NCBI RefSeq assembly: GCF_003473485.1
Contig: NC_053043.1
Span: 17,203,001 to 17,267,000 of the forward strand
DNA from: Medicago truncatula
Taxonomy: Eukaryota; Streptophyta; Magnoliopsida; Fabales; Fabaceae
DNA length: 64,000 bases
Reading direction: 5' to 3'
A program made the position numbers and the translations under genes. A model generated the notes under the pieces. It searched no databases. It saw only the letters and a program-made list of their open reading frames with translations, and had not been told where the DNA came from. Position 1 is the first letter of the stretch. Each line of letters opens with the position of its first letter. Shown here piece after piece: positions 1 to 10,539 of this stretch.

Positions 1-44
1 TTGATTGAAATCATATTCGACTACAGTATACTCTTTGTTGAACA

Positions 45-504
45 ATGATGAAAACACATCATTTTGTCTTGATATTTTTTTTGTGTGCAGAAATCATTAT
101 CTATGTTGTTGGAATTAAATCATCCAGAGATGGAAATCAATGTATATAAATAAAGTATAAGTGCGATTACATTCTTATTTTACTATATTTGATAAAAAAA
201 AAAAAATTGTTTCTTGACTTGCAGTTGGTGCAGCAAAAGAATCCAAAACAAAAATTGGGATAAATGGTTGGGAAGACTAGGAAGTTGGGGAAGCCGAGGA
301 GATAAAGAAGGTGGAAATGGAGGATGAGAACAAGGAGAAGGTGAACACAATGGAGGTGTAAGAGTAAAGGGAAGTGGAGAAGACAACTAAAGTGGAAGAG
401 AAAATGGAAGTGGGAATGTAAATGGAAGTGGATCCAATAGTGAAAATAGGATTACTTGGGGATGCTGGGGAGGTTTCTTTTCCCACAAAAATGGTACATT
501 ATGA
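45..504 (+). pseudogene. Nodule-specific glycine-rich protein copy 1, broken
   Basis: Two-exon structure: exon 1 at 45-141 encodes an intact hydrophobic signal segment starting MMKTHHFVLIFFLCAE, with a GT donor at 142. The acceptor AG is at 223-224 and exon 2 begins at 225. The splice is phase 1, as in the intact copies at 14958 and 41507. Exon 2 keeps the family start (FGAAKESK, then INGWED), after which a TAG stop and a one-base loss replace the expected WGSWG segment. The glycine-rich frame can still be followed further on but contains more stops. The 3' end departs from the other copies just after the HKNG codons and runs into the dispersed repeat at 505. Probably no functional peptide, although the signal exon is open. 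Confidence 0.85.
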
Positions 505-1540
505 AGTGTGTATTTGAAACCACTTTTCTTGATCAAATTTTTGCGAAATGATAAGTTTTAACATTGTTTGGAGCCGCTTTTCTTGATCAAATTTTCGTGC
601 AACTAGGTGTTTTTTTACTGCAAAAAGTGAAGCTTCAATATCTAGTATCTACCGAAATGAGCAAATCCGCGGCGTAAATTGTGAAAGTCATTGTCAAATC
701 GAACATAAAATCTTAGTCATGTTTCAACAAATACTGAGAGAACATGGTTGATTATAAATAACAATAATATTGAGAGAATGATTTATCCACCGATATTTTC
801 ATTAAGTGTGGGTGTAAAAACAAAAAATAATTTACTACATTGTAAAGTGTGTACTTAAAACTGCTTTACTTGATCAAATTTCTACAAAATGAGAAGCTTT
901 AATACCCAGCTTCTACAGAAAGGAGAAAATTCAATGTGGATATAGTAAAATGTCACCGATAAATAAATCAAATGTATGATCTCATTCATATTTCGTTAAA
1001 TACTAAGATAACAAAGTTGCTTGTAATTATATTAAGTGTGGGTGTAAAAAAATTACTCCAATTTACAATGTATGTTTGGAGCTATTTTTCTTGAAAACAA
1101 AATCGCAAAATCGTGCATTCTTTCACCGCAAAATGAGAAGCTTCAATACCTAACTTTTACCCAAATAAAAAAAATTGCCACAAAAATGGAAAAAGACATT
1201 GCTAAACCAAATGTATGCTCTCGATTATAATTAACTAATTACTAAGAGAACGAAGTTGATTGTAATACAATGGTTATGTTTGATATTTTTATGATAATGA
1301 TTTTAAGAGAACATTTTATTCATTAATGTTTGTTTAAGTGTGTCGAAAATATATTTAAAAAGCAAAGTGAAATAATATATTGTTTACTGTTATTATCTAT
1401 CTTAGTAATATTAGAAGTGCTCATGACTAAGAATGAAATATTAGACCTTAATATTGTTAATTGGCTTATTGAAGCATATGATTTTATCCTCACAAAATGG
1501 AATAAAATAAACAAATTAAATATTTAATTATAAAAAGAGA
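505..1540. repeat. Internally repetitive dispersed repeat, copy 1
   Basis: A non-coding block made of degenerate monomers that each carry a line like TTTTCTTGATCAAATTT, then a version of ACCGCAAAATGAGAAGCTTC, then a line ending in GGCGTAAATTGTGAAAGTCA. Recognisable monomer starts lie near 505, 545, 843 and 1065. Related copies occur at 5309-6350, 27545-28175 and 31930-32200. A short open frame near 1330-1527 recurs in the tandem copy but has no recognisable domain and ends in ordinary repeat sequence, so it is not called a gene. Family not identified. An AT run follows at about 1618-1642. Confidence 0.7.
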
Positions 1541-2145
1541 AAAAAATAAAAAATAGGAAGCTTTATTTTGCTCGGTCAACATTTTTTGTTGTTGAATTTT
1601 TAGTCAACATATTAAATTATATATATATATATATATATATAATATAATTATACACATTTTACGATTACTTTGTTTGTTATACCAACAAAAAAGTGTACGA
1701 AAACAATCATACTGCTTAGCAACATGTGTTCGTCCTGACTATTCATTGCATTAAAGCAGGTTCATCCTTTTAGACTAGACATGCATTGTTATAACATATA
1801 TAAGTCAATGTCAACAAAATTGCATCTTTTTAATGTACAATGATGTGAAAATAAATTAAAATATGTGTATCGAAACAGAATAAACAAATCATAAACTAGT
1901 ATAATTTTTAAAAAATAATAATCGAACATGCACTCTAGAAAAAACTTAAAAACATAGTCATTTTCAGATAAAGATAAGAAAAAAAATCCTTTATTGAAGA
2001 AAGTCTAACATCATTACAACCACAATGTTCAGAAATTCATATCTAAAACAGATTGAAACAACTACAATGTTCAATATTTGATTTTTTTTTTCAAGATATA
2101 AAAAATTTCCTAGTAATTGGGTCATGATGATGATGCCTCATATAT

Positions 2146-2388
2146 CTAATTGTTGGATGAAGGATTTTGACTTGAAGCTGAACCAAGGCTAAGATCAAGG
2201 TTAAGATCAAGCATGTTGCTTCGAGCATTGGTTTTGGAGTTACTAGCACCATTTGAGAACTTTTGTTTGAGCTGATATAAAAGTGTTTGTTTCTCTTCAC
2301 TTAGAAATTCAGCTTTCCTCCTCAACTTTTCATTCTCTTTCATTAAGCGACAATTTTTCTTGTACAACTCTCTGTTCGATTTTTCCAT
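2146..2388 (-). CDS. LITTLE ZIPPER-type small protein, copy 1
   Basis: An intronless frame of 80 residues. Leucines at positions 8, 15, 22, 29 and 36 form a regular heptad zipper within NRELYKKNCRLMKENEKLRR and the following stretch. The C-terminal third holds LDLNLDLSLG (residues 60-69), an LxLxL (EAR-like) motif. This layout matches plant LITTLE ZIPPER (ZPR) proteins, which dimerise with HD-ZIP III transcription factors and block their DNA binding, acting in meristem and leaf-polarity control. The start is the ATG at 2386-2388; the in-frame GTG just upstream is not a credible start in a plant. Length and lack of introns fit the ZPR3/ZPR4 type. Whether the LxLxL motif recruits a corepressor is inference. 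The tandem copy at 6950-7192 differs at three residues. Confidence 0.88.
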   Translation of the reverse strand: MEKSNRELYKKNCRLMKENEKLRRKAEFLSEEKQTLLYQLKQKFSNGASNSKTNARSNMLDLNLDLSLGSASSQNPSSNN

Positions 2389-2438
2389 CACAATGAAAAA
2401 TAAAACAATTAAGACAATTTAAAAATTATTTGGTATTA

Positions 2439-2439
<1 letters not shown>

Positions 2440-2485
<46 letters not shown>
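2440..2485. repeat. (AT)n microsatellite upstream of ZIPPER copy 1
   Basis: About 45 bases of perfect AT dinucleotide roughly 50-100 bases upstream of the ZIPPER start codon. The matching site in the tandem unit (near 7244-7256) has only about six repeats, so the tract changed length after the duplication. Confidence 0.95.
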
Positions 2486-2487
<2 letters not shown>

Positions 2488-2892
2488 AAAAAATATAAAT
2501 ATAAATATTCTTCACATCGTGAAAAAGATAAGCATGATAAAAAAAAAAGCAAGGAAATGTTATCATTAAAAGAATATATATTATAATGAAGAAGCTTCTT
2601 CTAATAATTGTCAAATACAAACGGCCTAAAAAACCATATTAATAATGAAATCGGTATTATTTGGTTTGTTTAATTGTATTTGAACGTGTTTATTGTTTTA
2701 TTTTTGGTACACTCTGCCTTCAATAGTTTTTATTAATATATTTATCCGGATTCTTAAAAAAAAAAAAAACTACCCTTAAATTTTCAATAAAATAATATAA
2801 TACTAATGTATAATTTTTACTAAGTCAACATCACAAGGAGTTTATCGTTAAAAAAAAATAAAAATCATCCCATGATTTAAAAGAAAATTATA

Positions 2893-3071
2893 AAAATGGG
2901 TTACCTCAGTGGCATATGATTTGAGAGTTAAGATAGAGCTAATTTGTAGGTCTTAGTTTGAATCATTGAGGTTATAATAAGACTTTGATAGTATTCAGTA
3001 GGATTGTTCTTCAAATTAGTCAATAACTAGTCGAATACCTGGAAAAATAACTGCGACTTATTCATATTGGG
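2893..3071 (+). mobile_element. tRNA-derived SINE, copy in unit 1
   Basis: Begins GGGTTACCTCAGTGG, a box-A-like stretch, and has a box-B-like TAGTTTGAATCA about 55 bases later. It is flanked by AAGAAAATTAT (2881) and AAGAAAATAAT (about 3072), an imperfect target duplication. The unit 2 copy at 7683 has the better box B (AGGTTCGAATCA). The rest of 2640-2890 and 3080-3740 is AT-rich intergenic sequence in which nothing else could be supported. Confidence 0.65.
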
Positions 3072-3739
3072 AAGAAAATAATATTGTGTTTAACCAATTT
3101 ACTTCCAATATTATTGAGAGAAGGTTTTCCTTAATTTAACATCTTATATTCTCCGTAATAACGAGAATATCATGCTTAACCATATCCACAAAGTGTTTGC
3201 AGTTACGTAAAAAACTAGAGTTGATCAATATATAATTCATTTCCTCACTCACAGTGTTGATACCAATAGTTTCTTTAAATTATTTAATGTTTGAAACCCC
3301 ACTTCCAGACGCATCAACAAATTCTTCTATATAAATTGCACTGTCCTATTTTAACATTTGCAAAAGATCCACCGTTACTATCAGCGGTCTACCATTTTGA
3401 TGAATGGCTTTATTCAGCCCACTTGGACATGAATTGGGTTTTTCATTGTGGGTCAAGTCTAATCAAGCACCTATGAATGAATAAGTTTTGACTTTGGATT
3501 GAATAATCTAGTTCCTTGATTTTTACTAAATTGATGTGAAATGTATTTTCGCATCCTATTTTGGTCCAAGATTTCCATAATATTTTCCCTTAAACTTTAT
3601 CATTTTACCTCTTAGGCCTAGCATGTGCAACTTGTGTTAAAATTAATTCTCTCAATTGTTTTCTCTATCAAGTGGGTCCTATTTTGCTTTCGTATGTACT
3701 GTTTTATAATTTGTTCCTTTTTTATCACGTACATGGATT

Positions 3740-4195
3740 TCGCACCATAATATGCTAGGTTATAGTGTTGTCACGTACATTTAACACCTCATTCATGATA
3801 TTTCCTTCTATAAATTCCTCATTTTTCTCTTGCATTAATGCAAATTCCAAATTTGAATTTCCCTCGCTTAATTACATAAACCTAGATCCCACAGTTTGCA
3901 GCGCACCACTAGAAATTCAACTCAGTGAAATACTGTCCATTCTACCATCTTTCCTCTCTTTCATTCTTCTCGGACAAAATACTCTTTGTCCAATATTTCA
4001 AGGTTCATCAACAATACTATTTTCCCCCTCGAATATCATTCATGTCCACACCATTCATCTCCTCTTCTTGAGTAATTCACCTATTTGAACATCCTTCTTT
4101 AAAATGTCACAATTCACCACAAGTGAGACATAACAAATGAAGTCATTCATACTCCACGTGATAATGCCCACCCTTGATCGAAAAGTTGTCAAACA
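3740..4195 (-). pseudogene. LINE ORF1 remnant, unit 1
   Basis: On the minus strand a decayed zinc knuckle can be read near 4090-4150: VEYE, a stop, LHLLCLTCGEL, a stop, then HFKEGC. This is the C-x2-C-x4-H-x4-C spacing of the knuckle that follows the VEYE-type line in plant LINE ORF1 proteins. Stops occur where that protein should be open. Unit 2 holds the same remnant in better condition (8540-9010). The plus-strand open frame across 3765-4088 is its antisense shadow. Confidence 0.6.
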
Positions 4196-4559
4196 AAGAT
4201 TTTTGTGGTTGGTCGTTATTTTGTGGTTATATTTATTGCACTCTCGGGGAAACTACATGTGTAGCTTCGTTAAAAACTATTAAAAAATAGTCAAATAAAT
4301 GAGTAGGTGAAATAAGGGGATGAGAGAGAGGGCATAGTGAATGAGTGACACTCTGTGTAAAAAAAATAGAGAAAAAATTGATATAGTAGAGTAGGTCCGT
4401 GAGGGTGAAGAGGACCTCGGAGGGAGGAGAGATTGATGAATGATCGAAATAAATTTATGCATATGTTTATCATAAGTGATGAAAATGACCGATGAAGAAT
4501 AATATGTTCTTTCAAGACAATGACTATTGTGGTTCTAAAATATCGAGAAAAATATTTAA

Positions 4560-4845
4560 GATCTTAAAGAAATTATCAAACATCTTAATTACTTGTCATC
4601 GTGTGAAAAACCTTCTTACCTGGTTAGATAAACATGTCCCAATTTAACTCTTCAATTTTTCAATAGGTGTTCATGACCTATTATGTTCACAATCAACCAA
4701 ATGATATATATTTTATTTTTATTGTATAATATATATTATCTGATCAATCTAATTTTATGATTATTTTATATATTTTGTCTGATAATCTCTATAAATAGAC
4801 ATTGATTGAATTCATATTTGACGACAGTATACTCTTAGTTGAACA
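4560..4845 (+). promoter_or_regulatory. Conserved upstream region of glycine-rich copy 2, with TATA box
   Basis: A TATAAATAG box lies at 4790-4798, 56 bases before the start codon. The preceding 200-250 bases, including a line near GATAAACATGTCCCAATTTA and an AT-rich stretch ending GATAATCTC, recur before copies 3 (TATA at 9612), 4 (14902) and 5 (41448). Retention of this block ahead of both broken and intact copies suggests it is the family promoter; nodule-specific activity is inferred from the family only. Confidence 0.7.
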
Positions 4846-5308
4846 ATGATGAAAACACATCATTTTATCTTGATATTTTTTTGAGTGCAGAAATCATTAT
4901 CTATGTTGTTGGAATTAAATCATCCAGAGATGGAAATCAATGTATATAAATAAATTATAAGTGTCATTACATTCTTCTTTTACTATATTTGATAAAAATA
5001 AAAATAAAAATTGTTTCTTGACTTGCAGTTGGTGCAGCAAAAGAATCCAAAACAAAAATTTGGATAAATGGTTGGGAAGACTGGGAAGTTGGGGAAGCGG
5101 AGGAGATAAAGAAAGTGGAAATGGAGCATGAGAACAAGCAGAAGGTGAACACAATGGAGGTGTAAGAGTAAAGGGAAGTGGAGAAGACAACTAAAGTGGA
5201 AGAGAAAATGGAAGTGCGAATGTAAATGGAAGTGGATTCAATAGTGAAAATTGATTTACTTGGGGATGCTGGGGAGGTTTCTTTTCCCACAAAAATGGTA
5301 CATTATGA
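4846..5308 (+). pseudogene. Nodule-specific glycine-rich protein copy 2, broken
   Basis: Same exon layout as copy 1, with exon 2 starting at 5029. Exon 1 has lost a base in the T-run of the signal segment, which creates a TGA at 4882-4884 after only 12 codons. Exon 2 repeats the one-base loss seen in copy 1 after the NGWED codons, so the Gly/Trp-rich frame is broken here too. The TAG of copy 1 is TGG here, so the frameshift probably predates the tandem duplication while the TAG and the signal-exon lesion arose later. The 3' end joins the dispersed repeat exactly as in copy 1. Confidence 0.87.
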
Positions 5309-6350
5309 AGTGTGTATTTGAAACCGCTTTTCTTGATCAAATTTTTGCGAAATGATAAGTTTTAATATTGTTTGGAGCCGCTTTTCTTGATCAAATTTCC
5401 GTGGAACTAGGTGTTTTTTTACTGCAAAAAGTGAAGCTTCAATATGTAGTATCTATCGAAATGAGCATATCCGCGGCGTAAATTGTGAAGTCATTGTCAA
5501 ACCGAACATAAACTCTTAGTCATGTTTCAACAAATACTGAGAGAACATGGTTGATTATAAATAACAATAATATTGAGAGAATGATTTATCCAACGATATT
5601 TTCATTAAGTGTGGGTGTAAAAACAAAAAATAATTTACTACATTGTAAAGTGTGAACTTAAAACTGCTTTACTTGATCAAATTTTTACGAAATGAGAAGC
5701 TTTAATACCCAGCTTCTACAGAAAGGAGAAAATTCAATGTGGATATAGTAAAATGTCACCACTAAATAAATCAAATGTATGATCTCACTCATATTTCGTT
5801 AAATACTAAGATAACAAAGTTGCTTGTAATTATATTAAGTGTGGGTGTAAAAAAATTACTCCAATTTACATTGTGTGTTTGGAGCTGTTTTTCTTGAAAA
5901 CAAAATCGCAAAATCGTGCATTCTTTCACCGCAAAATGAGAAGCTTCAATACCTAACTTTTACCCAAATAAAAAAATTTGCCACAAAAATGAAAACAGAC
6001 ATTGCTAAACCAAATGTATGCTCTCGATTATAATTAACTAAATAATAAGAGAACGGAGTTGATTGTAATACAATGTTTATGTTTGATATTTTTATGATAA
6101 TGATATTAAGAGAACATTTTATTCATTAATGTTTGTTTAAGTGTGTCGAAAATATATTTAAAAAGCAAAGTGAAATAATATATTGTTTAGTGTTATTATC
6201 TATCATAGTAATATTAGAAATTCTCATGACTAAGAATGAAATGTTAGACCTTAATATTGTTAATTGGCTTATTGAAGCATATGATTTTATCCTCACAAAA
6301 TGGAATAAAATAAACAAATATTTAATTATCAAAAGTGAAAAAAATAAAAA
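5309..6350. repeat. Internally repetitive dispersed repeat, copy 2
   Basis: The tandem-unit counterpart of 505-1540, with the same degenerate monomers and the same junction to the 3' end of a glycine-rich pseudogene. No coding content is supported. An AT run sits at about 6415-6439, matching that at 1618-1642. Confidence 0.7.
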
Positions 6351-6949
6351 ATAGGAAGCTTTATTTCGCTCGGTCAACATTTTTTGTTGTTGAATTTTTA
6401 GTCAACATATTAAATTATATATATATATATATATATATAATACAATTATATACATTTTACGATTACTTTGTTTGTTACGCCAACAAAAAAGTGTAAGAAA
6501 ACAATCATATTGCTTAGCAACATGTGTTAGTCCTGACTATTCATTGCATTAAAGTAGGTTCATCCTTTTAGACTAGACATGCATTGTTATAACATATATG
6601 AGTCAATGTCAACGAAATTGCATCTTTTAAATGTACAATGATGTAAAGATAAATTAAAATATGTGTATCGAAACAGAATAAACAAATCATAAACTAGTAT
6701 AATTTTTAAAAAATAATAATCGAACATACACTCCAGAAAAAACTTAAAAACATAGTCATTTTCAGATAAAGATAAAAAAAATAAAAAAAAATCCTTTATC
6801 GTAGAAAGTCTAACATCATTACAACCACAATGTTCAGAAATTCGTATCTAAAACACATTGAAACAACTACATTGCTCAATATTTGATTTTTTTTTTCAAG
6901 ATATAAAAATATCCTAGTAATTGGGTCATGATGATGATGCCTCATATAT

Positions 6950-7192
6950 CTAATTGTTGGATGAAGGATTTTGACTTGAAGCTGAACCAAGGCTAAGATC
7001 AAGGTTAAGATCAAGCATGTTGCTTCGAGCATTGGTTTTGGAGTTACTAGCACCAATTGAGAACTTTTGTTTGAGCTGATATAAAAGTGTTTGTTTCTCT
7101 TCACGTAGAAGTTCAGCTTTCCTCCTCAACTTTTCATTCTCTTTCATTAAGCGACAGTTTTTCTTGTACAACTCTCTGTTCGATTTTTCCAT
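6950..7192 (-). CDS. LITTLE ZIPPER-type small protein, copy 2
   Basis: The tandem duplicate of 2146-2388, again 80 residues from the ATG at 7190-7192. Leucines at 8, 15, 22, 29 and 36 are all kept, as is the C-terminal LDLNLDLSLG. Only three residues differ from copy 1: Phe28 to Leu, Ser30 to Arg and Asn46 to Ile. The first two lie in the zipper and could change dimer preference; the third is in the linker. The frame extends upstream of the ATG, but that part is AT-rich low-complexity sequence not conserved as coding in copy 1, so it is excluded. Role as for the family: a small dominant inhibitor of HD-ZIP III factors. Confidence 0.88.
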   Translation of the reverse strand: MEKSNRELYKKNCRLMKENEKLRRKAELLREEKQTLLYQLKQKFSIGASNSKTNARSNMLDLNLDLSLGSASSQNPSSNN

Positions 7193-7682
7193 CACAATGA
7201 AGAATAAAACAATTAAGACAATATGAAAATTATTTGGTATTAGGACATATATATATAAGAAAAAATATAAATATAAATATTCTTCACATCGTGAAAAAGA
7301 TAAGCATGATAAAAAATAAAATAAAAAATAAAAAAAGCAAGGATATGTTATCATTAAAAGAATATATATTATATTGAAGAAGCTTCTTGTAATAATTTAG
7401 TCAAATACAAACGGACTAAAAAACCATATTAAAAATGAAATTGGTATGGTTTCGTTTGTTTAATTGTATTTGGACAAGTTTATTGTTTTATTTTTGGTAC
7501 AATCTGCCTTCGATAGTTTTTATTAATATATTTATCCAGATTCTTAAAAAAAAAAAAAAAAAAAAAAAAACTACCCTTAGTTTTAAATAAAATAATATAA
7601 TACTAATGTATAACTTTTACTTAGTCAAGGAGTTTTTCGTAAAAAAAATAAAAAGCATCCCGTGATTAAAAAGAAAATTATA

Positions 7683-7862
7683 CCAATGGGTTGCCTCAGT
7701 GGTGAACGATTTGAGAGTTAAGATTGAGCTAATTTGTAGGTCTTAGGTTCGAATCATTGAGGTTATAATAAGACTTTGATAGTATTCAGTATGATTGTTC
7801 TTCAAATTAGTCAATTACTGGTCGAATACCTTGAAAAAAGAACTCTGACTTATTCATATAAG
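7683..7862 (+). mobile_element. tRNA-derived SINE, copy in unit 2
   Basis: Box-A-like GGTTGCCTCAGTGGTGAACG and box-B-like AGGTTCGAATCA, flanked by AAGAAAATTAT and AAGAAAATAAG as imperfect target duplications. It lies at the same place as the SINE in unit 1, so insertion preceded the segmental duplication. Between 7200 and 7680 there is AT-rich intergenic DNA with a poly-A run near 7545; 7870-8410 holds nothing else recognisable. Confidence 0.7.
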
Positions 7863-8539
7863 GAAGAAAATAAGATTGTGTTCAACCAATTTACTTCCAA
7901 TATTATTGAGAGAAGGTTTTCTTTAATTTAACATCTTATATTCTCCGTAATAATGAGAATATCATGCTTAACCATATTCAGAAAGTGTTTGCAGTTACGT
8001 AAAAAACTAGAGTTGATAAATCATATAATTCATTTCCTCACTCACAGTGTTAATACCAATAGTTTCTTTAAATTATTTCATGTTTGAGTCCCCACTTCCA
8101 AACGCATCAACAATTTCTTCTATATAAATTGCACTGTCCTATTTTAACATTTGCAAAAGATCCACCGTTACTATCAGCGGTCTACCATTTTGATGAATGG
8201 CCTTATTCAGCCCCTCTGGACATGAATTGGCTTTTTCATTGTGGGTAAAATCTAGTCAAGCACCTAGGAATGAACAAGCTTTTACTTTGGATTGAATAAT
8301 CTAGTACCCTGATTTTTCTAAATTGATGAGAAATGTATTTTCGCATCCTATTTTGGTCCAAGATTTTCATAATATTCTCTCTTTAAACTTCATCATTTTA
8401 CCTCTTAGGCCTAGCATGTGCAACTTGTGTTAAAATTAATTCTCTCAATTGTTTTCTCTATCAAGTGGGTCCTATTTTGTTTTCGTATGTACTGTTTTAT
8501 AACTTGTTCCATTTTTTGTGGCCATGCAGCACCTTATTA

Positions 8540-9010
8540 TCACGTACATGGATTTCGCACCATAATATGCTTGATTATGGTTTTGTCACGTACATGTAAC
8601 ACCTCATTCACGATGTTTTCTTCTATAACTTCCTTAATTTTCTCCTGCATTAACGCAAATTTAAAATTCGAATTTCCCTCACTTAATAACACAAACCTAG
8701 ATCCAACTGTTTGCAACGCACCACTAGAAATTCCACTCAGCGAAATACTTCCTTTGTCCATTCTACCATCTTCCCTCTCTTTCATTCTTCTCGGACGAAA
8801 CACGTTTTTCCCAATCTTTCAAGGTTCATCAACAATATTATTTTCCACCTCCAATATCATTCATTTCCACATCATTCATATCCTCTTCTTGAGTAATTCA
8901 CCTATTTGAACATCCTTCTTTATAATGTCACAATTTACCACAAGTGATACATAACAAATGAAGTAATTCATACTCCACATGATAATGCCCACCCTTGATC
9001 GACAAGTTGT
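8540..9010 (-). pseudogene. LINE ORF1 remnant, unit 2
   Basis: Read on the minus strand from about 9000: VEYELLHLLCITCGK, a stop, HYKEGC, then after further decay an open stretch from 8803 to 8540 that includes SGALQTVGSRFVLLSEGN. A VEYE line, a CCHC zinc knuckle and a GSRFVLL line in this order are typical of the C-terminal part of plant LINE ORF1. It is interrupted and has no attached reverse transcriptase, so it is a dead 5' fragment of a LINE. The unit 1 copy (3740-4195) is more damaged. Confidence 0.68.
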
Positions 9011-9667
9011 CAAACAAAGGTTTTTGTGGTTGGTGGTTGTTTTGTGGTTGTATTTATTGCACTCTCGTGGAAACTACAAGCGTAGCTTTGATAAAAACTA
9101 TTAAAAAATAGTCAAATAAATGAGTAAGTGGAATAAGGCGATGAGAGAGATGGCATAGTGAATGAGTAACACTCTTTGTGTAAAAAAAATAGAGAAAAAA
9201 ATGATATAGTGGAGTAGGTCCGTGAGGGTGAAGAGGACCTCGGAGGGAGGAGAAATTGATGAATGATCGAAATAAATTTATGCATACGTTTATCATAAGT
9301 GATGAAATTGACTGATGAAGAATAATATGTTCTTTCATGATAATGACTATTGTGGTTCTAAAAATATCTAGAAAAATATTTAAGATTAAAGAAATTATCA
9401 AACATCTTAAATACTTGTCATCGTGTGAAAAACCTTCTTACCTGGTTAGATAAACATGTCCCAATTTAACTCTTCAATTTTTCAATAGGTGTTCATGACC
9501 AGTTATCCTCGCATTCAACCAACTGATATATAATTTATTTTTATTGTACAATATATATTATTTGATCAATCTAATTTTATGATTATTTTATATATTTTGT
9601 CTGATAATCTCTATAAATAGACACTGATTGAATTCATATTTGACTACAGTATACTCTTAGTTGATCA

Positions 9668-10431
9668 ATGATGAAAACACATCATTTTATCTTGATATTT
9701 TTTGGTGTGCAGAAATCATTATCTATGTTGTTTGAATTATACCATCCGGAGATGGAAATCAATGTATATAAATAAAGGCTTAATACATGCTTTGGTCCCT
9801 TAACTTATTTTTGAATTTTAATTTGGTCCCCTAACTTTAAACTGTCTCAATTTGGTCCCCTAAGTATACCTCCGTTTATCCAACTGGTCCTTTCTATTAG
9901 TTTTTGTTAAAAAAACGTTAACTTTGTCCATGTTGGCTACATGGACAAAGTTAACGTTTTTTGAAAAATATTAACAGAAATGACCACTTGGATAAACGGA
10001 GGTATACTTAGGGGACCAAATTGAGACAGTTTAAAGTTAGGGGACCAAATTGAAATTCAAAAATAAGTTAAGGGACCAAAGCATGTATTAAGCCATAAAT
10101 AAATTATAAGTGCAATTACATTCTTCTTTTACTATATTTGATAAAAATTGTTTGTTGACTTGCAGTTGGTGCAACAAAAGAATCCAAAATAAAAATTGGG
10201 ATAAATGGTTGGGAAGACCGGGGAAGTGGAGGAGATAAAGAAGGTGGAAAGGGAGGAGGACAACAAGGAGAAGGTGAACACAATGAAGGTGTAAAAGAAA
10301 AGGGAAGTGGAAAAGACAACGAAAATGAAAGAGAAAATGAAAGTGAGAAAGTGAATGGAAGTGGATTCAATAGTGAAAATTGGAGAACTTGAGGAGGTTT
10401 CTTTTCCCACAAAAATGGTTGGTGTAGGTGA
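9668..10431 (+). pseudogene. Nodule-specific glycine-rich protein copy 3, broken, MITE in intron
   Basis: Exon 1 starts at 9668 (TATA box at 9612-9620) and ends at 9763. A one-base loss in the signal segment T-run shifts the frame, so the peptide reads FGVQKS instead of FLCAE. Exon 2 starts at 10166 and is still open in the glycine-rich frame from FGATKESK through NTMKV-equivalent codons to a TGA at 10390-10392, where the intact copy has Trp followed by a Gly/Trp run. The last family codons and stop can be seen at about 10411-10431. The intron is 402 bases because a 318-base MITE plus its 9-base duplication sits in it; without these it would be 75 bases, as in the other copies. Confidence 0.85.
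9777..10094. mobile_element. Foldback MITE with 9-bp target duplication (Mutator-like)
   Basis: A 318-base near-perfect inverted repeat. The ends are GGCTTAATACATGCTTTGG and its complement, and the arms pair almost to a short centre around GTTGGCTACATGG near 9935. It is flanked on both sides by ATAAATAAA (9768-9776 and 10095-10103). The related intron of copy 2 has a single ATAAATAAA at the same place, so it shows the empty site. A 9-base duplication fits the Mutator superfamily. No coding capacity. Confidence 0.93.
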
Positions 10432-10539
10432 CGTCCACAAAGACCAGACACATGCACATGTTTATTGTATCTCATTTCTATGTAAAATAATACCAGAGAA
10501 TCTATCTTACTCCATGTCTAGTCTATACTTTAATGAATT

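Larger units (their letters stand above)
1..9623. repeat. Tandem segmental duplication, two units of about 4.8 kb
   Basis: Positions 1-4801 and 4802-9623 are colinear almost throughout. Both hold, in the same order, a glycine-rich gene copy, a repetitive block, a LITTLE ZIPPER gene on the minus strand, a SINE and a LINE ORF1 remnant. The window begins inside unit 1, so its true left edge is not visible. A third partial unit starts at 9624 and diverges after about 10440. Differences are small substitutions, changes in simple-repeat length (the AT run at 2440-2485 is much shorter near 7250) and short indels, for example about 20 bases near 8518-8538 that unit 1 lacks near 3720. That both ZIPPER copies remain open while both glycine-rich copies are broken suggests unequal constraint; this is an inference. 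Confidence 0.93.

Noticed and set aside
183..486. Minus-strand Ser/Pro-rich open frames over glycine-rich exon 2 (also at 4915-5290, 10116-10475, 15073-15518, 41654-41994)
   Set aside because: They are antisense shadows of Gly/Glu-rich codons; the sense strand has the signal exon and splice sites, and the antisense frames have neither.
1330..1527. Plus-strand frame repeated at 6133-6354
   Set aside because: It lies in the dispersed repeat, has no domain, and a related repeat copy near 28060-28140 does not keep the frame.
3765..4088. Plus-strand open frame, also at 8418-8909
   Set aside because: Antisense of the LINE ORF1 remnant, whose zinc knuckle is readable on the minus strand.
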